A DNA stretch of 15,080 nt from Methanosarcinaceae archaeon (GTDB taxonomy: Archaea; Halobacteriota; Methanosarcinia; Methanosarcinales; Methanosarcinaceae): contig DQIO01000296.1 in NCBI GenBank assembly GCA_020793555.1, positions 1 through 15,080 of the forward strand. The letters run 5' to 3'. Of the stretch, positions 1 through 7,192 are shown piece after piece. Position numbers and translations under genes: made by a program. The notes beneath the pieces were generated by a model that worked only from the letters and a program-made list of their open reading frames with translations, had not been told where the DNA came from and ran no database searches. The stretch's first letter is position 1. Each line of letters opens with the position of its first letter.

Positions 1-201
1 CATTTTATCACTCACTTTCCAGAGGTATATTTTGAGAACAAATCTTTTTCCTAAACATTGGATAATGTTGATTGATTGTTGTTTTCCAAAATATAAAACA
101 AATGATTCGGAAAGTGAGTTATCGAAACCAGCTATCAAATACGATTTTTATTCCATCTTCATTGAAATAACTAGATTTTTGAACTGTATTGATATATTGT
201 A

Positions 202-1539
202 TCAGGGAGACAATCGTTTCCTGTCCCTCGGGAACAATACAACATCACGTATGTTATCAGTCCCGAGCATTGTCATCACAAGCCGCTCGCACCCGATTCC
301 CCAGCCAGAATGTGGGGGCATACCGTATTTGAAAGCCCTGAGGTAGAAATCAAAACCATCCGAGTCCAGTCCTTTGGATTCGATCCGGGCCTTTAAAGCA
401 TCATGCTCATGGAGTCGCTGTGCACCTGATGAAAGTTCCATTGTGCGGTGCATCATGTCGAATGACTTACTGATCTCGGGCCTATCCTCATATGACATTG
501 CGTAGAATGGCTTGACCTCACTTGGCCAGTCGATGATAAAGTAATGTGATTCTCCGGTCTCATTGAAAACATGTTCACCAATGAGATGCTCAGATGCAGT
601 TCCAAGGTCATCGCCCCATGCCAATTCTTCCTCGCTGTTAGGATCGGCATTCACTATATCGATAGCTTCCTGATATGTCAGTCTTAAGAACGGTGTCTTT
701 GGAACAGATAATTCGACTTCCAGATCCTCAAGCATGTGTCCTGCATTTTTCTTGACATGTGAATATACGAACGCAACCATGTTCTCAAGTATCTCCATTA
801 CATCAAAGTGATCCATGAAACTTGCTTCAATATCGATCGAGGTCGCTTCATTAAGGTGACGACGTGTGTCATGTTCCTCAGCCCTGAAGATTGGTCCGAT
901 CTCAAACACCTTGTCAAGTCCGCCTGACATCAATATCTGCTTGAAAAGCTGGGGACTCTGGTTTAGGAATGCTTCCCTGTCAAAGTATGTGATCGGGAAA
1001 AGTGATGTTCCGCCTTCTGTTGCTGTTGCAACCACTTTTGGAGTGGAACTCTCGATGAACCCCTCTTGTGTGAGGAAGTCACGTACTGCTTTTTGTACTT
1101 CATGCCTGATCTTAAAGACTGCCTGTGTACCTGGGCGGCGAAGGTCGATAAATCTTGAATCAAGACGTGTGTCCAGTTCTGCATCAACCTTTCCGGTCGT
1201 GTCCATTGGAAGAGGCGAATCTGCCACATTTAGTACATCAATCGTATCAGGAATGATCTCATAACCATTTGGTGCCTGATTTGATTCTTTTACAGAGCCT
1301 GTTACGGAAACCACGGATTCGCGTACAAGTTTTCTTGCGCTGTTGAACAGTTCCCTGTCGATCTTCTTTTTAACAAGTGTGACCTGTGCACGGCCTTCGC
1401 GGTCCCGCAAGACCACAAAGCATATTCCACCAAGGTCTCGTACTTCATGGACCCACCCTGCGATAGTGACATTGTCCTCTCCTATCGTATCAAGGTCGAT
1501 CTGTTTTGTGTAATGTGTCCTAAGTTTTGCTAATGACAT
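202..1539 (-). CDS. aspS: Aspartyl-tRNA synthetase, archaeal non-discriminating type (AspRS)
   Basis: A class IIb aminoacyl-tRNA synthetase of 445 aa, full length for the archaeal family. The N-terminal OB-fold anticodon-binding domain covers about residues 1-105 and the catalytic domain the rest. Motif 2 is seen as [15 protein letters not shown] and motif 3 as GWGIGCERL near the C-terminus, which ends in the typical [10 protein letters not shown]. Compared from memory with the discriminating Thermococcus enzyme, the Trp in GWVWEV is His31 here (GWVHEV) and the discriminating Lys is Pro90 (QAPNGYEI). His and Pro at these places mark non-discriminating enzymes that charge both tRNA-Asp and tRNA-Asn, with Asp-tRNA-Asn then amidated by GatCAB; that role is inferred. 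The ATG start is preceded by GGTGA four bases upstream. The leader carries a 12-nt tandem repeat. No partner gene is adjacent. Confidence 0.96.
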   Translation of the reverse strand: MSLAKLRTHYTKQIDLDTIGEDNVTIAGWVHEVRDLGGICFVVLRDREGRAQVTLVKKKIDRELFNSARKLVRESVVSVTGSVKESNQAPNGYEIIPDTIDVLNVADSPLPMDTTGKVDAELDTRLDSRFIDLRRPGTQAVFKIRHEVQKAVRDFLTQEGFIESSTPKVVATATEGGTSLFPITYFDREAFLNQSPQLFKQILMSGGLDKVFEIGPIFRAEEHDTRRHLNEATSIDIEASFMDHFDVMEILENMVAFVYSHVKKNAGHMLEDLEVELSVPKTPFLRLTYQEAIDIVNADPNSEEELAWGDDLGTASEHLIGEHVFNETGESHYFIIDWPSEVKPFYAMSYEDRPEISKSFDMMHRTMELSSGAQRLHEHDALKARIESKGLDSDGFDFYLRAFKYGMPPHSGWGIGCERLVMTMLGTDNIRDVVLFPRDRKRLSP

Positions 1540-1573
1540 ATATTCACCTATTAGATTGTGATTATTGATAATA

Positions 1574-1604
1574 ATATTGATGATGATATTGATGATGATA
1601 TTGA
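1574..1604. repeat. 12-nt tandem repeat in aspS leader
   Basis: The unit atattgatgatg occurs twice in full (1574-1585, 1586-1597) and then partly as atattga. The preceding bases (ttgataata) are a degenerate continuation. It lies 35 bases upstream of the aspS start, in its presumed 5' leader. Confidence 0.85.
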
Positions 1605-1638
1605 ATAACGGTTCAATAGTGATTACTTCATTATTAAT

Positions 1639-2088
1639 CTACTTATTTATGGTCTTAGAAGATGTAACTAATGGAAGAAGAGACGCTAAAATTGAACCTG
1701 CAAATGCCAGCAAGATATCTTTAATACTTATACTACCACTAAAAAACATGTATAGAGACATGACATCAAATGGTTTCATATTTTGCCCGACCCCAACATC
1801 CATGTAGAAATACAAAATAATGAATCCTATATATAGCGTAATCAATCCAAAAATGCCATAAATGACTATTGTGGAAATTGGTGAACTATTTTTTAATGTT
1901 GAGCCAAATTTAATGCCTAATATCTCCAATATAGCAATTCCCAGACAGCCTATAAATCCAGCCAACAATATAAAAATCGATCTGTATTCACCATAGTTCA
2001 ACAATGCATACCCTAATACTCCTCCACCTAAAATGGTATTAAAAACTGCAAAATGAAGCAAGTATTTCAAATTTAGTAGAGAACTCAT
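1639..2088 (-). CDS. Hypothetical four-helix integral membrane protein
   Basis: A 149-aa protein I do not recognise. Four hydrophobic segments are visible at about residues 8-30, 36-58, 70-95 and 122-143, with short polar loops, a Gly-rich turn in helix 1 (ILGGGVLGYAL) and a short Lys-containing C-tail. There is no cleavable signal peptide or catalytic motif. The ATG start has no clear Shine-Dalgarno sequence; an AT-rich, TATA-like run (ttaaatt near 2114-2120) about 28 bases upstream would fit a leaderless transcript, which is inference. It ends about 100 bases before aspS on the same strand, so it may be transcribed into aspS, but nothing suggests a shared function. It could be a small transporter-like or stress protein; membrane topology is the only safe statement. 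Confidence 0.6.
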   Translation of the reverse strand: MSSLLNLKYLLHFAVFNTILGGGVLGYALLNYGEYRSIFILLAGFIGCLGIAILEILGIKFGSTLKNSSPISTIVIYGIFGLITLYIGFIILYFYMDVGVGQNMKPFDVMSLYMFFSGSISIKDILLAFAGSILASLLPLVTSSKTINK

Positions 2089-2415
2089 CAGACTAGAATA
2101 ATATTTTTAGAATTTAAGTATATCGAACAAAAACGCGAGAAAATCCTCACTATCGACAGGCACACAAATGTCAAGCATCACAAGATAAAGGCTTCAAAGG
2201 AGCGTGATCTGCAAAAGTATGTTGTTACAAAAATATTCGAGAACAGGGATCGGTTGCCGGAAAAATCACTTGACGATAAAAAGAAACAACTGATCTCCTG
2301 CAAAATTATGGAGCCAATTGAATCACTTGATGAAGATTCTTTTGTTGTGCGTGAGAAGATGTCCACTATTGAGAAGACCAAACAGGTAATAACCGATAGA
2401 GGAAGCCAATATTAA
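2080..2415 (+). pseudogene. Startless reading frame, probable gene remnant
   Basis: A frame open from the stop codons at 2074-2079 to TAA at 2413-2415 encodes about 111 residues rich in Lys, Glu and Asp. Segments include KYIEQKREKILTIDRHTN, KASKERDLQKYVVTKIFENR and a C-terminus TKQVITDRGSQY. The composition looks like real protein, but the first ATG is about 76 residues in (KIMEP), there is no ribosome-binding site at any plausible start, and the open part overlaps the start of the membrane-protein gene on the other strand. I do not recognise the family. The simplest reading is the 3' part of a gene that lost its beginning through deletion or insertion. A functional gene with a rare start codon is less likely. 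A minus-strand frame at 2178-2381 is treated as its shadow. Confidence 0.35.
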
Positions 2416-2746
2416 GCAAATACATTTTACGAATTAGTATAACACAGTGTAGTGCCATGAAAGTTTGGATACACAACATTATCTTCAGACACAAGAGAAT
2501 GCTTTTTGGCTGAGATTTTCAGATGGATGTAAGTTGAACATACTCTTCAAACGCATGGAGGCAGAATTGTGAGAAAATATAATAAGTGGGGATGACTATA
2601 TAAAGTCAAAACATTCGGGACTACACAATCTTTAATCAAAACCACAACCTTAAATACGAAATAACACCTTTTGAGGCTAACAATTTATTGTCAGTATATA
2701 GAAAAATTATCAGTAATAATACATCACACTCCGTGGAGGAAATCTG
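2416..2746 (+). promoter_or_regulatory. Long ppdK upstream region with candidate TATA boxes
   Basis: These 331 bases hold no convincing gene. An 18-codon frame begins at the ATG at 2457, and a nearby frame (SDGCKLNILFKRMEAEL, stop about 2570) could be protein debris. Three TATA-like stretches are visible: ctatataa at 2596-2603 (within the near-palindrome gactatataaagtc), cttaaata at 2649-2656, and gtatatag near 2694-2701. The first two are correctly oriented for ppdK and would give leaders of roughly 65-125 nt. Which one is used cannot be told from sequence. Confidence 0.4.
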
Positions 2747-5401
2747 GTGGCAGATCAAAAATTTGTATACTTTTTTGGAAACAGTGAAACTGAAGGTAAA
2801 AACAGCATGAAGAACCTGCTTGGGGGAAAAGGTGCAAATCTTGCTGAAATGGCTAGTATGGGAATTCCAGTACCATCTGGATTTACGATAACAACCGAAG
2901 TGTGCGTTCTATATCTTGAAAATGAACAATACCCCGATGGTTTGATGGGACAGATAGATGAAGCAATTGGCAAACTTGAAAAGATAAATGATAAGACATT
3001 TGGAGATTCCGAAAATCCCCTACTTTTATCAGTGCGTTCAGGTGCACGTGTATCCATGCCCGGGATGATGGATACTGTCTTGAATTTAGGGCTGAATGAT
3101 AAATCCGTATTGGGACTTGTCCGCAAGAGCAACAATGAAAGATTTGCCTATGATAGTTACCGAAGGTTCCTCACAATGTTTGGAGATGTTGTTCTTGACA
3201 TCAAATATGAGAAATTCGAATCAATAATTGATGAAGTTAAAAAAGAGAAAGGTGTCAAACTTGATACCGAACTTGATGTTGATGCACTAAAAAAACTGGT
3301 TAAAAAGTTCAAGGTTTTGATCAAGAAAAGAACAGGTGAAGATTTCCCACAGGATCCACGAAAACAACTTCAAATGTCCATTGATGCTGTTTTCGGTTCA
3401 TGGAACAATCAGCGTGCCAATACATACAGGCGTCTTAATAACATCCCGGGTGACTGGGGAACTGCTGTGAATGTCCAGACCATGGTTTACGGAAACATGG
3501 GTGAAACATCAGGTACAGGTGTAGCATTTACCAGAGACCCTGCCACAGGTGAAAAACGCTTCTTTGGCGAATATCTTATTAATGCACAGGGAGAGGACGT
3601 TGTAGCCGGTATCAGGACACCACAACCAATTGAAACCCTGAAAGACAAAATGCCAGAAAATTATGAGAAACTTGTTCAGATATACCAAAAACTTGAGGAA
3701 CATTTCAAAGATATGCAGGATATCGAATTCACCATCGAGGATGGTATACTTTTCATGCTCCAGACACGAAACGGAAAGCGAACTGCGGCTGCCGCAGTTA
3801 AGATAGCAGTTGATATGGTGGATGAAAAACTAATCGATAAGAACACTGCACTTTTACGGATCGAGCCTGAACAGATCGACCAATTATTACATCCAATGAT
3901 GGATCCTGACGCTGAACTGGAAGTTATCGCAAGCGGATTGCCCGCCTCACCTGGCGCGGCTGTAGGTAAAGTCGTGTTTACCGCAGAACACGCCGAAGAG
4001 ATGGCAAAAGAAAGTGTGAAAACAATACTTGTCCGTACCGAAACGTCCCCTGAGGATATCGGCGGCATGAATGCGGCAGAAGGTATACTTACAGTTCGCG
4101 GAGGAATGACCTCACATGCAGCAGTTGTTGCAAGAGGAATGGGAAAACCATGTGTAGCCGGATGCGGTGAGATTACAATTAACATGAAAAAGGGCATCAT
4201 TTCAGTTGATGGATACACTATCAACGAAGGTGACTACCTGACTCTTGACGGTACTACCGGAAATGTCATACTGGGTGAAGTTGAACTTATAACAGCCGGT
4301 GTTAACGACGACCTAAAGATTATACTCGAATGGGCAGATGAGGTTCGTACACTTGGTGTAAGAACAAATGCAGATACACCTAACGATGCATCAGTAGCAC
4401 GCAATTTCGGGGCAGAAGGTATTGGACTTTGCAGGACTGAGCACATGTTCTTTGGAGATGACAGGATTCCTGCTGTCCGTGAAATGATTATGGCAGAGGA
4501 TGAAATTTCAAGAAAAGAAGCACTGTTGAAACTCCTGCCAATGCAAAAAAGCGATTTCTTAGGGATATTCCGTGCAATGGAAGGATACCCTGTGACAATC
4601 AGACTTCTCGACCCACCATTGCATGAGTTCCTTCCAAATCATGAAGAACTTACCAATAAACTAAGGGAACTCAAATCTGCCGACGGAAGTCGAAAAGAGA
4701 TCGAGCAGGTAAAGAAATTGATCGCACGTGTGGAAGCATTACATGAAATCAACCCGATGCTCGGACATAGAGGATGTCGTCTCGGAATCACATATCCGGA
4801 AATCTATGAGATGCAGGTTGAAGCTATCATTGAAGCTGCATGTGAACTTAAGTCAGAGGGCATGAATATTGTCCCTGAAATAATGATACCTCTTGTAGGT
4901 CATGTTGAAGAACTTAAGACCACAAGGAAAAATGCAATACGTGTGGCTGAATCTGTGATCGAGAAAAGAAATGTGGATATGGAATACCTTGTCGGTACAA
5001 TGATCGAACTTCCAAGAGCTGCAATTACTGCTGACAAAATAGCAGAAGAAGCTGAATTCTTCTCATTTGGCACAAATGACCTGACTCAGACAACTTTCGG
5101 ATTCAGTCGAGATGATGCAGGCAAATTCCTGCCATTTTATGTAGAACACGGAATACTTGACAATGACCCATTCGCAGTGCTTGACCAGGAAGGAGTAGGT
5201 CAGCTTGTTAAGATAGGAATAGAGAAAGGACGATCCACACGCAAGAATCTCAAGATCGGAATTTGCGGCGAACACGGTGGCGATCCACAATCGATCAAGT
5301 TCGGACACAAGATCGGACTCAACTATGTAAGTTGCTCCCCATACCGTGTACCAATCGCAAGACTGGCTGCAGCACAAGCTGTTTTGGAGAAAGAAGAATA
5401 A
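2747..5401 (+). CDS. ppdK: Pyruvate, phosphate dikinase (PPDK)
   Basis: An 884-aa cytosolic enzyme that interconverts pyruvate, ATP and phosphate with PEP, AMP and diphosphate; in methanogens it can feed gluconeogenesis. Length matches the family (about 870-890). The N-terminal ATP-grasp part (to about residue 340) has LLGGKGANLAEM and SVRSGARVSMPGMMDTVLN. The swivelling phosphohistidine domain has GGMTSHAAVVARGMGKP with catalytic His457. The C-terminal PEP/pyruvate TIM barrel has GLCRTEHMFF, GTMIELPRAA, FSFGTNDLTQ and GICGEHGGDP with the active-site Cys840. The wide linker and GVAFTRDPATGEK segment distinguish it from PEP synthase. The start is GTG at 2747, six bases after GGAGGA (2735-2740). 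It is the only confident plus-strand gene in the window, flanked by spacers over 300 bases, so it is probably monocistronic. No dikinase regulatory protein gene is nearby. Confidence 0.97.
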   Translation: MADQKFVYFFGNSETEGKNSMKNLLGGKGANLAEMASMGIPVPSGFTITTEVCVLYLENEQYPDGLMGQIDEAIGKLEKINDKTFGDSENPLLLSVRSGARVSMPGMMDTVLNLGLNDKSVLGLVRKSNNERFAYDSYRRFLTMFGDVVLDIKYEKFESIIDEVKKEKGVKLDTELDVDALKKLVKKFKVLIKKRTGEDFPQDPRKQLQMSIDAVFGSWNNQRANTYRRLNNIPGDWGTAVNVQTMVYGNMGETSGTGVAFTRDPATGEKRFFGEYLINAQGEDVVAGIRTPQPIETLKDKMPENYEKLVQIYQKLEEHFKDMQDIEFTIEDGILFMLQTRNGKRTAAAAVKIAVDMVDEKLIDKNTALLRIEPEQIDQLLHPMMDPDAELEVIASGLPASPGAAVGKVVFTAEHAEEMAKESVKTILVRTETSPEDIGGMNAAEGILTVRGGMTSHAAVVARGMGKPCVAGCGEITINMKKGIISVDGYTINEGDYLTLDGTTGNVILGEVELITAGVNDDLKIILEWADEVRTLGVRTNADTPNDASVARNFGAEGIGLCRTEHMFFGDDRIPAVREMIMAEDEISRKEALLKLLPMQKSDFLGIFRAMEGYPVTIRLLDPPLHEFLPNHEELTNKLRELKSADGSRKEIEQVKKLIARVEALHEINPMLGHRGCRLGITYPEIYEMQVEAIIEAACELKSEGMNIVPEIMIPLVGHVEELKTTRKNAIRVAESVIEKRNVDMEYLVGTMIELPRAAITADKIAEEAEFFSFGTNDLTQTTFGFSRDDAGKFLPFYVEHGILDNDPFAVLDQEGVGQLVKIGIEKGRSTRKNLKIGICGEHGGDPQSIKFGHKIGLNYVSCSPYRVPIARLAAAQAVLEKEE

Positions 5402-5438
5402 ACAGTTCAAACAAAATAGACAAAATTAACAATAAGGA

Positions 5439-5468
5439 CTGGCGGTGCCTCATAAAATCCAGCCGCCA
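5439..5468 (+). terminator. Weak hairpin downstream of ppdK
   Basis: TGGCGG (5440-5445) can pair with CCGCCA (5463-5468), and alternatively CTGG with CCAG, 38 bases after the ppdK stop. The following sequence is AT-rich (tatctaaatc) but lacks a clear T-run, so termination is only a possibility. Confidence 0.3.
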
Positions 5469-5529
5469 TATCTAAATCTAAACCTATTTACTTTTGTATT
5501 TGTATAGCTGTGGTAAGAGAACTGCGTAA

Positions 5530-5649
5530 ATGAGAGTGTCCGATCTGAAACAGAAGCTAAAATCAATACAACCGCCGCAGGCGGCGCATTTCCATACCAC
5601 TAACGCGAACGGCATGGGCGTTTCCGCTGCATTTCAACTTATAAAATAA
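5530..5649 (+). CDS. Possible 39-aa microprotein ORF
   Basis: ATG at 5530 opens a 39-codon frame ending in TAA at 5647-5649. The peptide starts MRVSDLKQKLKSIQPPQ, continues AAHFHTTNANGMGVSAA and ends FQLIK. Its composition looks protein-like: an amphipathic Lys/Leu start, a Pro-Pro turn and a Gly/Ala-rich second half. It is more GC-rich than its surroundings. Against it are the lack of a good Shine-Dalgarno sequence (only ggtaagag about 10 bases upstream), no recognised family, and the fact that PPQAA is encoded by the GC-rich inverted repeat. It could equally be the end of a decayed gene, part of a dispersed repeat, or chance. Confidence 0.25.
   Translation: MRVSDLKQKLKSIQPPQAAHFHTTNANGMGVSAAFQLIK
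5572..5586. repeat. GC-rich inverted repeat, left arm
   Basis: The sequence ccgccgcaggcggcg is the exact reverse complement of 5798-5812. It also folds on itself (CCGCC, loop GCA, GGCGG). In this AT-rich spacer a 15-base exact GC-rich match is unlikely to be chance. Confidence 0.7.
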
Positions 5650-5797
5650 ATGTGGTACAATACAGCATAGCGTTTTTACATATCAATGTTATTAAAAATG
5701 TACAAATTTCATCACTTTTCCGACAGTCTCATATATGTTATGTAACGCAGGTTTATTCGACCGATATATATGTATATATTTCATAATGTTTGGAATC

Positions 5798-5812
5798 CGC
5801 CGCCTGCGGCGG
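5798..5812. repeat. GC-rich inverted repeat, right arm
   Basis: The sequence cgccgcctgcggcgg pairs exactly with 5572-5586, enclosing 211 bases. It folds locally as CCGCC, loop TGC, GGCGG. It could be the end of a small non-autonomous element or a terminator-like hairpin for the minus-strand membrane gene 85 bases away. Confidence 0.7.
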
Positions 5813-5897
5813 GGTTGCTGCGCGGGGTCTAGCAATATGAGCTGTGCATCGACATTTTGACGAAACCATCTAAACAAATACCTATTTTTTACCCTTT

Positions 5898-6104
5898 TTA
5901 ATACTCGTTTTTTTCTTTGACATCAGGACTATATCCTAGCACATTTCGAACCAGCAGTACAAACATGATTAGCAAAATTATCAGAAGAGTAAACAATAGC
6001 AAAGTAATCTCATTGCTAATAGGAACTTCAAATATCAGATACACAAGCGTAACAAGAACAAAAATTTCCAATGCTGCAATCTGTGATTTATTGAACTTAA
6101 GCAT
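5898..6104 (-). CDS. Small two-helix membrane protein, function unknown
   Basis: A 68-aa protein starting MLKFNKSQ. Two strongly hydrophobic segments occur at about residues 9-27 and 33-53, separated by a short polar loop (PISNE), followed by a charged C-tail ending KEKNEY. An in-frame TTG nine bases further upstream (6113) would add three residues; the ATG at 6104 is preferred. No clear ribosome-binding site is visible. An A/T-rich TATA-like run (aaaatataataaatata near 6155-6172) lies upstream. I recognise no family; it looks like one of the short hydrophobic proteins common in methanogen genomes. It follows idsA by about 75 bases on the same strand and could be cotranscribed, although a hairpin lies between. 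Confidence 0.5.
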   Translation of the reverse strand: MLKFNKSQIAALEIFVLVTLVYLIFEVPISNEITLLLFTLLIILLIMFVLLVRNVLGYSPDVKEKNEY

Positions 6105-6121
6105 AATATGCAATAATCATT

Positions 6122-6144
6122 ATGGGATAAGAGTTTTACCCCAT
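6122..6144 (-). terminator. Imperfect hairpin after idsA
   Basis: ATGGG at 6122-6126 pairs with CCCAT at 6140-6144, and the adjoining TAA with TTA, leaving one A-C mismatch and a small loop. It lies 34 bases beyond the idsA stop and before the small membrane gene. It could end the lipid operon or sit in the next gene's leader. Confidence 0.3.
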
Positions 6145-6177
6145 GATAATCTATATTTATTATATTTTAAAATCTGA

Positions 6178-7143
6178 TCAAAATAATCGCTCTATCATAT
6201 AATCAGCGATTGCCAAAAGTATATCTTTTGCCTCGGAATCTTCCAGAATATCCAGTTTTGTCTTACCCTTCTGTATATATGACATCGCAAGATCAGTTGC
6301 ATAATCGATCGAACCGGAATCTTCCAGAATTTTGACCGCCTCATCGATCTGTGAAGTCGTAGCACTGCCGCTTCCGAATATATCAAGATCAACACCATGA
6401 TTCAGTGCATGGATCGCAATAATAGTCTTCTTGCCTTCCATAATATCACTGCCACGCACCTTTCCAAGAACATCCTCTAAGGTTATCAGGTCAAGCACAT
6501 CATCATAAATCTGGAAACCAATACCGACCAAACGTCCATACTCGTATAATGCCTCTGCAGCCTCATCTGATGCACCGCCAAGCAATGCACCGATCTCTGC
6601 GGATGCTGCGTAAAGGACAGATGTCTTCTTCCCGACCATCTCAAGGTATTCATTTTCACTAACATCATCACGGCTTTCAAAATCAATATCCATCCACTGC
6701 CCTTCACATATTTCGATACACGCTCGGGACAAAAGTTCAATGGATTTAACAATACGCACAGGATCAGTCTTGATGCACGAAATAATCTCAAAAGACTTTG
6801 AGTATAACGTATCACCTGCAAGAATTGCACCCGCCTTACTCCATTTTACATGAACTGCAGGCATGCCACGACGAATGTCATCCTTATCCATGATGTCATC
6901 ATGAATCAATGTGAAATTATGAACAAGTTCCACAGCAACGGCTGCTGACAATACAGCATCAATATCTGAACCTACAGCCTCAGCCGCAAGGATCACAGTA
7001 ACAGGACGCAGGCGTTTGCCGCCGGCATCAAGCAAATACCGTGAAGCCTTGTAGAGTTCTTCAGGCTGGGTGATGGGGAGCAACTCCCCTATAGCCTTAT
7101 CAACATGCACACTTCGCTTTTTAATTTCATCAATTACATTCAT
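6178..7143 (-). CDS. idsA: Short-chain polyprenyl diphosphate synthase (GGPP/FPP synthase)
   Basis: A 321-aa trans-prenyltransferase that joins IPP to allylic diphosphates, giving farnesyl and geranylgeranyl diphosphate, the precursors of archaeal ether lipids. The family signatures are GGKRLRP (41-47), the first aspartate-rich motif DDIMD (82-86) and the second, DDVLD within GFQIYDDVLD (214-218); these bind Mg2+-diphosphate. Phe77, five residues before the first motif, is the bulky chain-length residue known from archaeal type I GGPP synthases, so a C20 product is expected. Whether it also releases C15 cannot be read from sequence. The ATG start follows gtgat by about six bases. A TATA-like run near 7182-7190 suggests its own promoter besides read-through from the RNase J gene, whose stop is 47 bases upstream. 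Confidence 0.95.
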   Translation of the reverse strand: MNVIDEIKKRSVHVDKAIGELLPITQPEELYKASRYLLDAGGKRLRPVTVILAAEAVGSDIDAVLSAAVAVELVHNFTLIHDDIMDKDDIRRGMPAVHVKWSKAGAILAGDTLYSKSFEIISCIKTDPVRIVKSIELLSRACIEICEGQWMDIDFESRDDVSENEYLEMVGKKTSVLYAASAEIGALLGGASDEAAEALYEYGRLVGIGFQIYDDVLDLITLEDVLGKVRGSDIMEGKKTIIAIHALNHGVDLDIFGSGSATTSQIDEAVKILEDSGSIDYATDLAMSYIQKGKTKLDILEDSEAKDILLAIADYMIERLF

Positions 7144-7177
7144 GTTAGATCACGATCGGATTGGTATATACTTTAGA

Positions 7178-7192
7178 TTAAATTTATATATT
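7178..7192 (-). promoter_or_regulatory. Candidate TATA box for idsA
   Basis: On the minus strand the run reads aatatataaattt, ending at the RNase J stop codon. It is about 40 bases upstream of the idsA ATG, which would place the transcript start near 7155 with a short leader. Confidence 0.4.

Larger units (their letters stand above)
5469..5897. other. Gene-poor region with GC-rich hairpins
   Basis: About 430 bases lie between ppdK and the small membrane gene without a confident gene. The stretch is AT-rich apart from two GC islands at about 5570-5625 and 5797-5830. Each island contains a stem of CCGCC/GGCGG with a 3-nt loop, and they are related as a 15-bp inverted repeat. A 39-codon frame spans the first island (listed separately). 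A 61-codon minus-strand frame with a TTG start covers the second; its Arg-rich run is just the GC hairpin translated, so I do not call it. Isolated GC islands in AT-rich archaeal spacers can be structured RNAs or small mobile repeats, but nothing here identifies either. Confidence 0.5.

Noticed and set aside
32..346. 104-codon plus-strand frame at the left edge
   Set aside because: Its second half is antisense to the conserved end of aspS, it has no ribosome-binding site, and the first half is low-complexity AT-rich sequence.
2178..2381. 67-codon minus-strand frame rich in Ser and Phe
   Set aside because: It lies opposite the more protein-like plus-strand remnant and has no initiation signals.
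3676..4224. 182-codon minus-strand frame opposite ppdK
   Set aside because: It is Ser/Ile-rich antisense to the phosphohistidine domain, with no start signal; a shadow.
5692..5877. 61-codon minus-strand frame with an Arg-rich run
   Set aside because: It starts with TTG without a properly spaced ribosome-binding site; the RRRRR run comes from the GC-rich repeat and the rest is AT-rich low complexity.
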